A stretch of 64,000 nucleotides of DNA, taken from positions 2,232,001 to 2,296,000 of the forward strand of contig NC_064239.1 of the NCBI RefSeq assembly GCF_023101765.2, given 5' to 3'. Source of the stretch: Spodoptera frugiperda (Eukaryota; Arthropoda; Insecta; Lepidoptera; Noctuidae). Below, in pieces: positions 22,933 through 34,560 of this stretch (position 1 is its first letter; each line of letters starts with the position of its first letter). Position numbers and translations under genes: made by a program. The notes under the pieces are model-generated. The model had not been told where the DNA came from, ran no database searches, and was given only the letters and a program-made list of their open reading frames with translations.

Positions 22933-24074
22933 AATTAAACTTGTATATAATGACAGAAGTAGCTCTACATAGTTCTGCACCTATTCATACATCTATAATG
23001 TAGGTAGGCACTGACAAACATATATGTATATCATTCCACTGCCATATATAATAGTCGCATAACCAATTGTAATTAAGGGAGACCCTATTGTAAACACCAG
23101 ACATTATTCCTAGCTCTATACATGTATTGCACTTCCCACAATAGCCGTATCAAGTCAAGCACAAGTCGACACAGTCACTTGATAAACCGGTAAGTTAATT
23201 GCAATATAGAAATATCTGTTTTAAAAATAAACGAGAATATAACTAAGCTAATTATAGTCATCGGTAAAGAGGTAAAACAAGTTAATATTATAGCCAATAA
23301 ACCTCTATTTTAAAGAAAGTAGCGCAGAAGAAATGCAGACTGTGATACCACATGAAAAATGTAATAGTAGAAAATTAACTAAAACATGTGCAAATGCGAA
23401 TTTAAACAAAATAACTATTGGGTATCTTTGTCTATTAAAGAATAAAAAATTAGCTAAATAGTAATCTCCTTTACTAGGTATTATTATTATCAGCCATGGT
23501 CGTCCCACTGTAGGAGAAAGGAAGGAAGTCCTTTCACCCTCCTTCCATTTGTCTCTCATAAAACTGATGTAGAACACACTTTTGATTACATAGTCTGAAT
23601 CCAATCGATTAAAGTTATTTATATGGTATTAAATACACTCAATGGGACTTCCATATTTGCAAAGATTTCGTTTATAGGTTTCATTACAAATCACTCTGTA
23701 ATTTCACTTTGATAGCTTTTTTTAACGTTTCACATCTTATTCTTTAACGTCATTTCCATTTCCTACATTATACATATTAAAATTCGTCTTTCATCTATAC
23801 CTTCTGGACATTTCTCTGGTATGGTGACATAGCGAGCTATAATTATTATCTCATCAAGGTCGACTGGCCGCAATAATGCTAGAGGCAGTTAGCAGACTGC
23901 ACTCACTGTACCCTCGACTGCCGTCATGTGCACGCTGCGAAAATTATGCGTCATCCATTTAAGATAGATCGGTAATACCTTCCTACTGAATTTGCTAGTC
24001 ATTGGCGTAGTTATTAGCAGATATTATTATAGTTTTAGGTAGTGTTAAGTTAGCATATATGGATCTTCATAAAT

Positions 24075-24200
24075 CATATACATAACTGCCTGTCTCCCAT
24101 GGAGTTAGGCAGAGACAATTAACCGCTAATTTCTACGAATCTTATATACTTCTTTTGTTTCATCGTTTGGCTCTTCTTTGGTTTTAAGTTGATGGTCATA
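24075..24200 (-). pseudogene. Decayed LINE ORF2 C-terminus
   Basis: The minus strand shows a DETKEVYKIR-like segment, then an in-frame stop and CTCTGCCTAACTCCATGGGA. This is the end of a lepidopteran LINE ORF with mutated codons. A related piece lies at 38758-38860. Confidence 0.5.
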
Positions 24201-24710
24201 TCTATTGTGTAAGGAAACTCATTGGTTTATAATACTGTTAAAAATGTTAATTTATTTAATTTCATCTAATCTTATTTTAACTGTGATAATGTCACTCCCA
24301 CCAAACTCAACACTAGACTTCTGTTTTATGAAACACTTAACTCAGTAGCAAAAAAATGCAACAATGGAATTAATCAATACCAGACATCATCTGATTGTAT
24401 AGATAGCCATGGAACCGCAAGCACTCCAACAATATGTTCAACCAGCCCGCAAACAAGTCACAGGCAGGATTGTTGCGGAGTGCGTTGAGTGGTAGGGTGC
24501 ATCATGTCGGTGACTTAGCACGTGTCATGATGAGATACGAATGTATAGTGATCATTAGTTATAAAACAATAAATGTTTTATAATAAAAAAAAGATGCTTA
24601 ATAATGCAAAAAAAGATATAAGTTTACTGCAGGCCAGAAGATTGTTTCTAGAGACACACAAAGTTAATCTAAATCACCCGTCGAGTAAGACGCTCTTGAT
24701 ACAATTCAAG

Positions 24711-24853
24711 ATCCGGAGCTGCGGACAACGTAAAAGGTTACCTGGGCTCCGGCTCAAAGCAGGAGAAGGAACAAGGAGGTTTTTAGTCAGTAAGTATCCC
24801 TCTCGCCCATGGCGGGAGAAGTCATTGGATGACTTTCCCCCTCAAAAAAAAAA
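24711..24853 (+). mobile_element. LINE-tail SINE-like repeat with 13-bp TSD
   Basis: Flanked by GATACAATTCAAG at 24698-24710 and 24854-24866. The insert starts ATCCGGAGCTGCGG and ends in a run of A. The perfect TSD fixes the 5' end of a short element at this point. Confidence 0.85.
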
Positions 24854-25469
24854 GATACAATTCAAGGTTACTACGAGTATGTTAGTACTTACAATAATGA
24901 TATGATATAATGATATACCTACTTGACCGAATGAACCTAATACATCTTACTTAGATATGGCAGTAAGTTCCATTGAAGATACTTCAATCAACAACACAGC
25001 AAATGAGGATAAAATAAATATGGAAAACAGTAAACGTCTCCCTTAATAATTAGAAATAGCTTAAACCAACCACTATACAAATTAAAGTAATGACTGTTAC
25101 ACTGTTATGGTATTTTGGAAATGAATGAAAAATCAAAGAATAAGAAGCGGAGCTCTCGTTTGCACGGAAGTCATAAATCTAGCTGAGAATATCGGTTAGT
25201 ACGACGCGACGGTGGTCGGTAACAGTTTGCTCCTTACAATGTTATTTGCTGAACATTTTAAACTGAAACTTGGTGCTTCAAACATTTTGTTGAATGTTAT
25301 CGAAGTTTAAAGAAAACTGTGATTTATTGTTCTGGGGAGATCGTGACCAGATTTTGTGTTAGTAGAAAAAATAAATCACAACATTGAGAGCAAATCAAAT
25401 AACATTATCTTTTCCCATTATAAGGGTGAGCTGCAAAGGCATTTTAATCGTAATAAAAAGTCACGGTTT

Positions 25470-25562
25470 ACTCACTTAAATGAATGGAGAAAAGATAGTT
25501 TTGAGTCACAGAGGGACTCTCATCATGAGCAGCGTGCGCAAACGCGACGACGTCGCGCACTG
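25470..25562. mobile_element. Same MITE family, left arm only
   Basis: GAGTCACAGAGGGACTCTCA, TCATGAGCAGCGTGCGC and CGACGACGTCGCGCAC match the left arm at 48680-48740. The open frame over it is chance. Confidence 0.55.
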
Positions 25563-26499
25563 AATTTAATATATTTAAGAATGTATTGATAATGGAAAGT
25601 TTGGCCTCATCCCCAAGTAATTTTATAATTAGTTAAACATGCGTCTACAAAAACTTTGAAAAACATAGCACTACGAAAACAAACCCTCTCATTCAAATTC
25701 CGAATTCAAATCAAAACAGAAATCCTCAAAGCAAATTATAGTATAGATGGCGCTCGCAGCGTAGTATTCCATTTAATACCCAGCTCTAAATTGTTTTAGA
25801 TTAGGTAAGGGCGAGTGCACATGACGGACGGCGTGGATCGCGGTATGGGGTGCAGTAATAATACAACATTGGGCTATGGTTCGACTGGTTCGACTTGGCA
25901 CATCTGTACTGACGTTAATCTGTACAGAGTATGATCTGAATGGTATGTACCCGCGTGTGTGTTTTAAGCTTTATTTGTTGCGAATAGAGGGTCGCGTTTT
26001 GTCGTTTCGGAATACATTAATTGATGTTCTGTCTGTTTTTTATGTTGTAAGTGAATTAAAATTTTCTTTATAAATGTTATTTATTGAGGACGCTTATTAT
26101 AATAACACTCACCTAAAAAGCCCTCAGATTGTCTTGAAACTTAATCCTAAAAGTTTGCGTATTAAATGACGAAAATAGATTTAGTTATTTCTAAATTGAA
26201 GAGTCTCATAACTCTACTTGATACTAAAATATAGTTTATTTAACTAAAAGTGGTTCTAAAAATAGTAAAACCAACTAGCTCTTATCAAAGAATAAGTGGG
26301 AGAAGCGCTACACGCTAAATCACTTTATCCCGGTCTAGATTTAATGTCTGTGAAACTGTTCGGAAAGATATAACGAAACCAATTCTTAAAGGATTAAGGA
26401 ATCGGATTTAGGTACCTTCTAGTGCCACTAGTATTCATTTTTAACTCTTGAAACACAAACAACTTGATTATAAAATTATACTCGAGGTTACTCACTTTT

Positions 26500-26708
26500 T
26501 TATTATTTTATCCCAATCAGTTATGTAGAAGATTTTGTTGCGATGTCCACAGACGTCCCGGCAAGCCCAAAAGGAGATGTCAGGATGAACTCGACATCTA
26601 TGACAAGGATTGGCCGCGGAAAGCTTTAAAAAGAGATGAGTGGAAGGACAGTAGGGCGGCCTTTGCCCTGCAGTGGAACGATCATGGCTGAAATCTAAAT
26701 CTAAATAG
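26500..26708 (+). pseudogene. LINE ORF2 C-terminal stub with AATCTA tail
   Basis: The frame reads RRPGKPKRRCQDELDIYD, KDWPRKALKRDEWKDS and AFALQWNDHG then TGA at 26689-26691. Basic GRPK-type motif, DWP..A..RDEWK and QW near the stop are the hallmark C-terminus of RTE/CR1-like lepidopteran LINEs. AATCTAAATCTAAAT after the stop is a short tandem tail typical of such elements. Everything upstream of about 26520 is unrelated. Confidence 0.7.
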
Positions 26709-26737
26709 AATATTTTCCAACTCAAGTGTCGTATAAG

Positions 26738-26881
26738 TCCGGAGCTGCGAACAACCTAGCGGGTTACCGGGACTCCGGCCCGAAGCAGGAGTAGGAACGG
26801 GATGGTTTTTAGTCAGTAAGAGTCTGACACTCTCCCTCGCCCCATCTAAGACAATTGGATGATTTTCGCCTCTCAAAAAAA
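26738..26881 (+). mobile_element. LINE-tail SINE-like repeat copy
   Basis: Begins TCCGGAGCTGCGAAC, keeps the TCAGTAAGAGTCTGACACTC core and ends in an A-run. It lost part of the GGCGGGAGAAGTC motif. No TSD could be matched by eye. Confidence 0.75.
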
Positions 26882-27308
26882 CTAATCGGCGTGCTATTTA
26901 CTAGTTACGTCATAAAATGTTACTACTTGTACTTTTGGGGTAAGTAGATATTTAAGTGGGTTTTAAATTAATAATTTTAATACACCATCCATTACTTTTC
27001 TAAGCTCATCGTAAAACATGAGATCGATACGAACGTGTCTGAGTCGAAAATTCCAAATTGTTTATATGTAGCCGGGGCACGTGGCGAGGTGGTTACCACA
27101 AAGGAAGGGGGGATGCACTCCAATATCGTTGGATTATTACTGGACCGCAGCTTCTAAAGACGACCATTGAATATTCAAATTAATTATTTATGGTACCTTA
27201 TCTTTTATTGCCAGTCGTTACAAATCCTGCATACATATTTAAAGCAGATATTAATGCTTTTGGATAGTTTCTTTTTTTATAGATAAACGTTGGGCCACTT
27301 TAGGATTT

Positions 27309-27466
27309 TCTCCTGTGTCGTGGGTGCGTTTACAAACATACAAGTTCACATACACATTACGCCCAGACCCGAAACAACAATTTGTGGATCACACAAAGAG
27401 TTGCTTCGTGCGGAAATCGAACCCGCTATATTTTGCACTGTAACCACCGCACCAGCTGTTCAGTCA
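27309..27466 (-). mobile_element. Type C SINE, full length
   Basis: Head with GCTGGTGCGGTGGTTACAG, B-box GGGTTCGATTTCCGC, then body ACAAATTGTTGTTTCGGGTC and ACGCACCCACGACACAGG. Polymerase III promoter boxes are visible. Confidence 0.8.
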
Positions 27467-27838
27467 ATTGTAATTGTCTTTTGAAAGTGGATAATCAATA
27501 ATTGCTACATTTTTCTTTTTGTAATTGCTGATAGTAATTAGCACCACTCCTTGACACTCGCTACACTAGAGGCGTCATTAAATAAAGTGTCAGTTTTTAG
27601 GTATCAGCTACTTACATAAATATTTCACTCAAACTTGTTTATGACGAAAGTTTAACACCTAGCACTAGGTCTTGTAAAAATATTATGCGGTAGATAGAAC
27701 ATGTTACCTAGTTTCATCATTCATACTTTCTTTTGATTTAGTGCCACTAAGAAAATGATAAAGAATAGTTGCTATTTACTTTTACGACTATCTTTTCAAA
27801 TACTTAGAATTGAAAAATATGACAAAACATACTTAGTA

Positions 27839-28150
27839 TTTTTTATGGTATAAGCCGGTAAACGAGTTGACAGATCACCTGATGGTAAGCAATCACTGCC
27901 GCCAATGAACACCCGAAACACCAGAGGCGTTGCAAGTGCGTTGCCGGCCGTTTCAAGGTTAGGAATTTAAAGGTTGTTGGGGCATCGGGAATTAGGAAGA
28001 TTGGGAAGGGGGATAATTTATGCATCTGATAACCTCACTGACACCACGAAACACAACACAAGCGTTGTTTCACGTCGGTTTTGGGTGAGGCCGTGGTATC
28101 AACTGATCGAGCCGGCCCATTCATAATTAAGCATGGCTCTCCCACACATA
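27839..28150 (-). mobile_element. Type D repeat, near full length
   Basis: The T-run at 27839 (reverse A-tail), TATGGTATAAGCCGG, ATGGTAAGCAATCACTGCCG, GGGAAGATTGGGAAGG..., the ACACAAGCGTTGTTTCACGTCGG block and the GCATGGCTCTCCCACAC end are all present. Best body reference for this family in the window. Confidence 0.8.
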
Positions 28151-28243
28151 GTACGAGTAGTTTCACAGATGACAAATAAAGTTTATATTTCACATTAGAA
28201 CTTTTCCATAGGTATGTTTAAAGGAATTGGGTGAAATTAAAAT

Positions 28244-28281
28244 CGTCACATCTTTTTATACCCGAAGGGTAGGCAGAGGAG
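28244..28281 (-). mobile_element. Type B SINE, 3' end only
   Basis: The reverse of the terminal block (TATACCCGAAGGGTAGGCAG) is recognisable over about 38 bp. Confidence 0.5.
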
Positions 28282-29270
28282 ATCATCTAATTCAAAGAGT
28301 TGACGAATCTCAAAGTGCACCATAACCTCCTATCAAACTTGGTACTTTTTTATACATTAAAATTAGTATACAGATATTTTTACATTACGTTACGAGTGGA
28401 ATGTTTACATTACGTTCGAGGAGGGTGCATGAGATGCATCAAGTCGTGGTGGGGGAGTTCCACGCTCGTTATCAACTTACCACCCCGTAGATATGACCTT
28501 GTTGAGATGTAAGTTTAATTGAACATAGGAAACATAGGAAGGAAAGTTGTTGTGACACAAATGCGCATATTTTTTGTTTGAGGAGTTTGACGTTGATTTT
28601 AGTTAAAGGTTTTAGATTATAATGTGATCAATGGTATCAAGATTAACATTATTGATGGTACTTATCAGAATATGACATTAGTTCTCTTACATCATGCATT
28701 ATTATTTGTCTGGACTTTAAAAGAGACCTCTGAGTTTGTTTCGGCATTTATTTTTAGAACAGTCTGATAAAAAATGCCAGGCGTCTGATCAAAGTACCTC
28801 ATCTCAAATAAATATAATTTAGCAAAAATAAATATCATTTATCATTTAATGGAATTGCTGATGTGTCATAGAGGTGTCTTTTTGTCAAATTGATTTAAAT
28901 TTTTAAATAATTAACCCTATTTTCCACAAAAAAATGCGCTTCAATGACATCCTCACAAAAATACTAATCAATCACATTTTAAAGGCAACAAAAACCAAGA
29001 AAAAGTAATCACTAGCATTCATCTCCTCCACATTATACCAAATTCAATCGCCAAAATGTCAATACATAATATATTAACATGGCTCGCTAATATTGTTTAT
29101 ATTGCACTCGGGTGGGGTGCAAACCGAACCCTGCACTGAGGGGGAGACGAGTGCGTCTCGACGCTAATAGCGCACCAGCTGACCTTGTGAAATATTTAGT
29201 TGAGTTAAATATGAAGATGAAGAATGCGTTTTTGATGATATTGTCAGTATTTATCTAGATACTAGCTTGA
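28282..29270. other. AT-rich stretch without recognised features
   Basis: A 70-codon frame (28300-28512) ends at GAGATGTAAGTTT, which resembles a donor, but upstream codons show no conserved motif. 30323-30640, 30705-31165 and 31317-31567 are equally blank. Confidence 0.4.
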
Positions 29271-29339
29271 TCTGGAGCTGCGGACTACCTAGCGAGTTTA
29301 CAGAGGCTTCGGCTCGAAAAGCAGGAGTAGGAACGGGGT
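29271..29339 (+). mobile_element. LINE-tail repeat, 3' half missing
   Basis: Only the head half (TCTGGAGCTGCGGACTACC to AGGAACGGGG) is present. The sequence then changes abruptly at 29340, about 85 bp before the foldback element at 29424, suggesting the copy was cut by a deletion or rearrangement. Confidence 0.7.
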
Positions 29340-29423
29340 CAGTTCAAGACATTTTTTGCCAGACATGATGTCAAAGTTTTAGAGGTCTAATAGGATCTAA
29401 CAAGATGTTCAACTTTTTGTCAA

Positions 29424-30322
29424 ATCTAGACACACGGCAGTGTGTCCGCCAAGTTCGAGCAAAAAACCGACACACCGGCCGTGGGTTATATTACACGAAC
29501 CATTTCGGGCCAAGTTCGACCCACCTATAACTCAAAATCTATTTTATCTACGCATATGAAATTTCTAGTATCTGTCGAGATCTACTTACTTATCTAAAAT
29601 ACAAAATTTCATAAATGTACCTATTGTAGGTCTTGAGATATCGACGTCAGAAAATCGCTATTTTTACTATACACTCACTGACTGACTCACTCATCAAAAA
29701 CCTAGACCACTTCCAATGGTCGTATTGACTTGAAATTTGGAATGGAGATAGGTCTTTAGGTCAAAGTAAAGGAAAAAATCTGAAAATGGCCAAGTGTGAG
29801 TCGGTTTTAAAAATAATGAAGGTGTAAATTCATACCCCTAAGGAACTAAAACAAAAAAAAATATCTATGTCTTCCAATGGTCGTACCGACCTAAAATTCG
29901 TTACGAAGGTTTGTATTTAGTCAAAGTAAAGTAAAATAAGAAAAAAAGAAAATAATAAACCTTACAAAAATAAATGAAATCCCACCCAAAACATAAATGT
30001 GAAAGGCTGCCAAGTTCGATAATATTGGAATGCTTCGCCTATAAAAGAAGTGAGATCTAAATAAGTACCAAGTTCCATACACAGACCTCAGTTAAAAATG
30101 ATATAACTTGGCAAGTTTTAATAGAAAATTATATATACTTGACTCATTGCGTTTAGTAGGTTTATAACAAAGTGTGTGAAAACTTGCCAACTTGTTATAT
30201 CATTTTTAACTGAAGTCTGTGTATGGAACTTGGTACTTATTTAGATCTCACTTCTTTTATAGGCGAAGCATTCCAATATTATCGAACTTGGCAGCCTTTC
30301 ACATTTATGTTTTGGGTGGGAT
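29424..30322. mobile_element. Foldback-ended non-coding element, copy 1
   Basis: Starts ATCTAGACACACGGCAGTGT, in which GACACACGGCAGTGTGTC forms a perfect 7-bp stem. The middle has ACTCACTGACTGACTCACTC. The right end is a stem-loop of two ~145-bp arms (29979-30117 and about 30178-30322), ending GGGTGGGAT. The second copy lies at 31568-32462, about 97% alike by eye, with unrelated flanks, so the two arose by transposition, not tandem duplication. No protein is encoded; superfamily unknown. Confidence 0.75.
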
Positions 30323-30640
30323 CTCATTTTCTTATAAGCTACTTAGGTAAAGCTAGTGAGTATTAACATTACCCTAATGGAGGCAAAAGCAATAATGGCT
30401 GTAGATAATTATGTTTAAATAATGCTAAATTGGGGGAGGTTAGTTCAACCCCATCGTGTCTCGATCCTATTAACAAAACAGCAGACCTTATGTGCCATTT
30501 TGGTTTTCGAATTAGGTACCTGAGAGAGTATATTTTTTTTACTAAATGTTGGTTAGGAACTTGCTTAATTGGTATTTATATTTTTTTCTTTTCTATCGAA
30601 CCAAACGAAAATATTGCTGAAATAATTTTAACATTGTACA

Positions 30641-30704
30641 TTGGCTTAACGTGCCTTAACGTGTACCTCTGTCTACCCCTTCGGGGATAAAAAGGCGTGA
30701 CGAT
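30641..30704 (+). mobile_element. Type B SINE, 3' end only
   Basis: ACGTGTACCTCTGTCTACCC followed by TTCGGGGATAAAAAGGCGTG and ACGATAA matches the SINE end over about 60 bp. Confidence 0.7.
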
Positions 30705-31165
30705 AATTTCAAATTAAATAAATTTTATGTGAAAACTAAAAACACCCATGTTACTACTAAAACCTAGAGATTAGTTACGATAGACACATAAACCCTGAAA
30801 AATTATGTAAATTCTGTAAATAGTATTTAAAGTCTAACACTAGACTATGAATAAATTACACCTAGCTTGCCACCTAGGATGCCTAGGCATTCGACTACCG
30901 ACTGTACAGTTTCCCTGGAATTTGATTATCACACATCATTGGAAGCACTTTGTCGGTCTGTCTGGATTCTGGATTAAATTCAATGTAGTTGTACAATCCA
31001 ATATGTAGGAGACTGATTGATAGAATACAATATCGTAACTTAACTGGGAATGTTTAGTTTAATTAAAGCGTTTCTACATCACATTATGTCGTGTGATACA
31101 TATTATGTACTAAAGAAAGATGTTTAGTCGCTTTTATCAGGACTCTATATATCTTCTGATCTTTT

Positions 31166-31316
31166 ATTTCCTTGCGGGATCCAAAACAGTCAACTGTTTC
31201 ACTGCAGGCAGCGCCGACTTCAGTGTTTCGGTGTTTTGATAGTTGTATCTACTGCAGATCCTAGATTATAGGAGTTGCAGCGGTATGGGAACTAGCGGCG
31301 AGGTTGTCCCAAAAAA
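31166..31316 (+). mobile_element. A-tailed retroposon stub (type G), diverged copy
   Basis: GGGATCCAAAACAGTCAACT, GACTTCAGTGTTTCGGTGTT, TGCAGATCCTAGATTATAGG and GTTGTCCCAAAAAA match the 3-kb copy in order. Confidence 0.55.
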
Positions 31317-31567
31317 GGATTCTAGGCTCTTAGCTATTGTTGAAAATTACAGTATCAAAATTATTAGGTAATACCTATTTTGACTGATTGGAACACTAAT
31401 GAAGACTAATATAATGTAAAAAGATCTAGCTTTTAATTAATAATGTGACCTCTTTAATAATATAAAGTATACAATGTACAAAATACTTTACTCGATTTCT
31501 TCGTCCTTCGCGGACTAAATGAAAGATCTCGGATCCAAAGCTCTATTGCATTGTAAATATTTTTCAT

Positions 31568-32462
31568 ATCTAGACACACGGCAGTGTGTCCGCCAAGTTC
31601 GAGCAAAAAAACCGACACACCGGCCGTGGGTTATATTACACGAACCATTTCGGGCCAAGTTCGACCCACCTATAACTCAAAATCTATTTTATCTACGCAT
31701 ATGAAATTTCTAGTATCTGTCGAGATCTACTTACTTATCTAAAATACAAAATTTCATTAATGTACCTATTGTAGGTCTTGAGATATTGACGTCAGAAAAT
31801 CGCTATTTTTACTATACACTCACTGACTGACTCACTCATCAAAAACCTAGACCACTTCCAATGGTCGTATTGACTTGAAATTTGGCATGGAGGTAGGTCT
31901 TTAGGTCAAGGTAAAGGAAAAAATCTGAAAATGGCCAAGTGTGAGTCGGTTTTAAAAATAATGAAGGTGTAAATTCATACCCCTAAGGAACTAAAACAAA
32001 AAATTTATATTATATCTTCCAATGGTCGTACCGACCTAAAATTCGTTACGAAGGTTTGTATTTAGTCAAAGTAAAGTAAAATAAGAAAAAAAGAAAATAA
32101 ACCTTACAAAAATAAATGAAATCCCACCCAAAACATAAATGTGAAAGGATGCCAAGTTCGATAATATTGGAATGCTTCGCCTATAAAAGAAGTGAGATCT
32201 AAATAAGTACCAAGTTCCATACACAGACCTCAGTTAAAAATGATATAACTTGGCAAGTTTTAATAGAAAATTATATACTTGACTCTTTGCGTTTAGTAGG
32301 TTTATAACAAAGTGTGTGAAAACTTGCCAACTTGTTATATCATTTTTAACTGAGGTCTGTGTATGGAACTTGGTACTTATTTAGATCTCACTTCTTTTAT
32401 AGGCGAAGCATTCCAATATTATCGAACTTGGCATCCTTTCACATTTATGTTTTGGGTGGGAT
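31568..32462. mobile_element. Foldback-ended non-coding element, copy 2
   Basis: Same start, same order and same end as the 29.4-kb copy, with small indels (for example in the A-rich tract near 32000). Arms lie at 32121-32258 and about 32318-32462. A position differing from copy 1 is changed in both arms together (32149 A with 32434 T, where copy 1 has 30007 C with 30294 G). Confidence 0.75.
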
Positions 32463-32599
32463 ATTATTAATTAGACCTTTATTAGTATGTACACAAGGTC
32501 GATATTAACAAGGGTTGATTGCGATGTTTCAGTACCTGATGTAATAACAATATATTCACCAATATTGTTTGCCTAAATTACTCTTCAATGTCAAGTACC

Positions 32600-32760
32600 T
32601 TGAACTCTTGTGAGGGGGAGATCTGACGACGATATGTAATTAGCGAAACAGCTGACAGTCTTGGGTACGATTCCCGATACGAACAAAAATTAGTTTCGGG
32701 TTTTTCGTCATTAAACTGTCCGTTTTGGTGGTCATATGAAGATTTATGGATGTCATTAGG
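32600..32760 (+). mobile_element. Possible decayed tRNA-headed SINE
   Basis: A B-box-like GGGTACGATTCCCGA at 32663-32677 follows an A-box-like region. No second copy is in the window, so the call rests on the promoter resemblance alone. Confidence 0.25.
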
Positions 32761-32911
32761 AGCAATCAAGTGATGATTTGAGAGCGGATCTTAACACCAT
32801 CTTAACTAGAGTAAGGGAAATATTTAACAGTTGTTATAGTAAGTTATTTGTATGGAATTAGCTTTCGCCCTTAAGTCTATATGCATAGGAACTCTGTTTA
32901 TCTTGTTCTCT

Positions 32912-33027
32912 TACTGCCGTACTCAGAGACGTTACTTAACCCAGTCCCCAGTAATTGTTTTCAAAACAAAATCGTTACTAAGGAATAGTTTAAGTAATCA
33001 TTAAATATATCTGAGTACTGCAGTTAA
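32912..33027. mobile_element. MITE pair, copy 1
   Basis: TTACTGCCGTACTCAGAGAC ... ATCGTTACTAAGGAATAGTT ... CTGAGTACTGCAGTTAA; the ends are inverted (GCCGTACTCAGA with TCTGAGTACTGC). A second copy is 850 bp away in the same orientation. Confidence 0.65.
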
Positions 33028-33129
33028 GATGCGGTTGGACTTTTAATTCTTCTGTACTTACTTCTTAGAATGCAGGATTTAAGGATTAACCAAAAGTGTA
33101 GTCTGTCAGTCAATCAACAAAATATTTTA

Positions 33130-33302
33130 GGTCAATTGTCCACATTGCATCATTTGTCAAAAACGATAGGCGGATTTAACGTTGCGGTTTCGTGGCCAGT
33201 TTTTATTGTTCCTAAGCAAGATACAAGCATTTATAATTCGTAGATCGCCTATTGTTTTGAAGGATGTCATTGATTGTCAAATGACGCAACGTGGACAGGT
33301 AT
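33130..33302. mobile_element. Single MITE-like inverted repeat
   Basis: TGTCCACATTGCATCATTTG ... ACGATAGGCG on the left is reversed as CGCCTATTGTTTT ... CAAATGACGCAACGTGGACA on the right, about 30 paired bases with gaps. No second copy seen. Confidence 0.5.
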
Positions 33303-33323
33303 CTTTATAGAAGATGTAAAGAA

Positions 33324-33441
33324 AGCAATAGGCTCACCCCTATTAATTACATGGGACTCACTTATTGCATAGTGGCATTACGTGCTTTACCCAATGTGCA
33401 CCTCTACCTACCTCTTCTGGGATAAAAGGCACGACGATACG
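33324..33441 (+). mobile_element. Type B SINE, 3' half
   Basis: GCAATAGGCTCACCCCTATT, ACATGGGACT, GTGGCATTACGTGC and the GGGATAAAAGGCACGACGAT end are present. The tRNA head is missing by 5' truncation. Confidence 0.75.
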
Positions 33442-33755
33442 AATAAAGAAGAACACAGAAACAAATAAAATGATTAATTAATTATGCATCGTATGCCAAA
33501 ATTTCTTCTTACGAACTTAATTGTCATAATTTGCATCGTAAATCGCATTCCGCAATCGACAACTGACAAGATTTTAATCTATGGTAATGAAAACCGTTCG
33601 CCGAATACATTAACGTTTTTACCTTCGGGGATACTTTAATGAAATAATTAAAGAACCTTAAAATAACCGGATTGAGTCGTAAATAATATTTTTTACCTCA
33701 TTATTATATACTTTTGGGAAAGGCTTTAATAATGATATCTTTCCGCCTTTCATTA

Positions 33756-33880
33756 CTTACTGGCGTACTCAGAGTCATTTAATGATTACTTAACATAATC
33801 CTTCGCAATCGTTCTCGGAACAAAATCGTTACTAAGGAATAGTTTAAGTAATCATTCAATGTCTTTGAGTGTGGCAGTTA
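33756..33880. mobile_element. MITE pair, copy 2
   Basis: TTACTGGCGTACTCAGAGTC, ATTTAATGATTACTTAAC, an identical ATCGTTACTAAGGAATAGTT core and TTGAGTGTGGCAGTTA. In this copy the inner stem TGATTACTTAA / TTAAGTAATCA is intact. Confidence 0.65.
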
Positions 33881-34379
33881 GTTTCTTTATCTTTCATAAA
33901 CATAGTTGCGTGTAATAAGCTTCTTGTGACAAAAGTAAGCTTTGTCCTTAGTAGACATTTATTATTTCTGGACTCATCCCAAGGTAAGACGATTTATCAA
34001 AGTTGATAATATAGGAATTCTTCTTGATAAGATTTCTCATTAGGATTGGTACGGTACTTTATTTGTTTTTGAAGTAATGTAGAAAAAAGTTGCTTGCAGA
34101 ACCTGTACCTATGAATAGTTGTTTCTGTTATAAAAATTAAATAAAAAAATATATGTGATATGTGTGTGATAACACCGCCCATTGTACTCAAATTACTATT
34201 AAAATGTAAATGTGATTTATGTATGTGTGCAATAAAGAAAAAAAATATATAAAAAGTTGGTATATACTAATCCTCTATTATTTTTATCAAACTTACCTAA
34301 AAGTTTACGTCCAACAAAATAAAAGGAACAAAAAACATCACTCACAGAAAAACAAAACAATCAAACGTAACGGTTCGAA

Positions 34380-34560
34380 TCAAAATCGAACGTATATTTG
34401 AAAAATTCAAAACTTCGAATGTAAGTTTCGAACGTCGGCAATCGATCACCGGCGCGAAGGGACGCGCGCTCCCGTCGGACACCGCACCGACTCTGGCGGG
34501 AATCGGGAACACGGGACGGCGAAAAGCGGGAAAAAAGCGCCATTATGCCTGTCTCTACTA
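34380..34560. other. Isolated CpG-rich block
   Basis: About 120 bp dense in CpG (CCGGCGCGAAGGGACGCGCG and neighbours) in AT-rich surroundings, ending near CGCCATTAT. Overlapping minus-strand frames (60 and 101 codons) are Arg/Ser-rich without a recognised domain. It may be a promoter or 5' UTR of a gene transcribed to either side, or part of a repeat. Confidence 0.3.

Larger units (their letters stand above)
22933..27308. other. Mostly unannotated AT-rich DNA between listed repeats
   Basis: Outside the listed features at 24.1, 24.7, 25.5, 26.5 and 26.7 kb there is nothing I can support. The 110-codon frame at 24573-24905 runs across a LINE-tail copy and is accidental. Confidence 0.45.
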
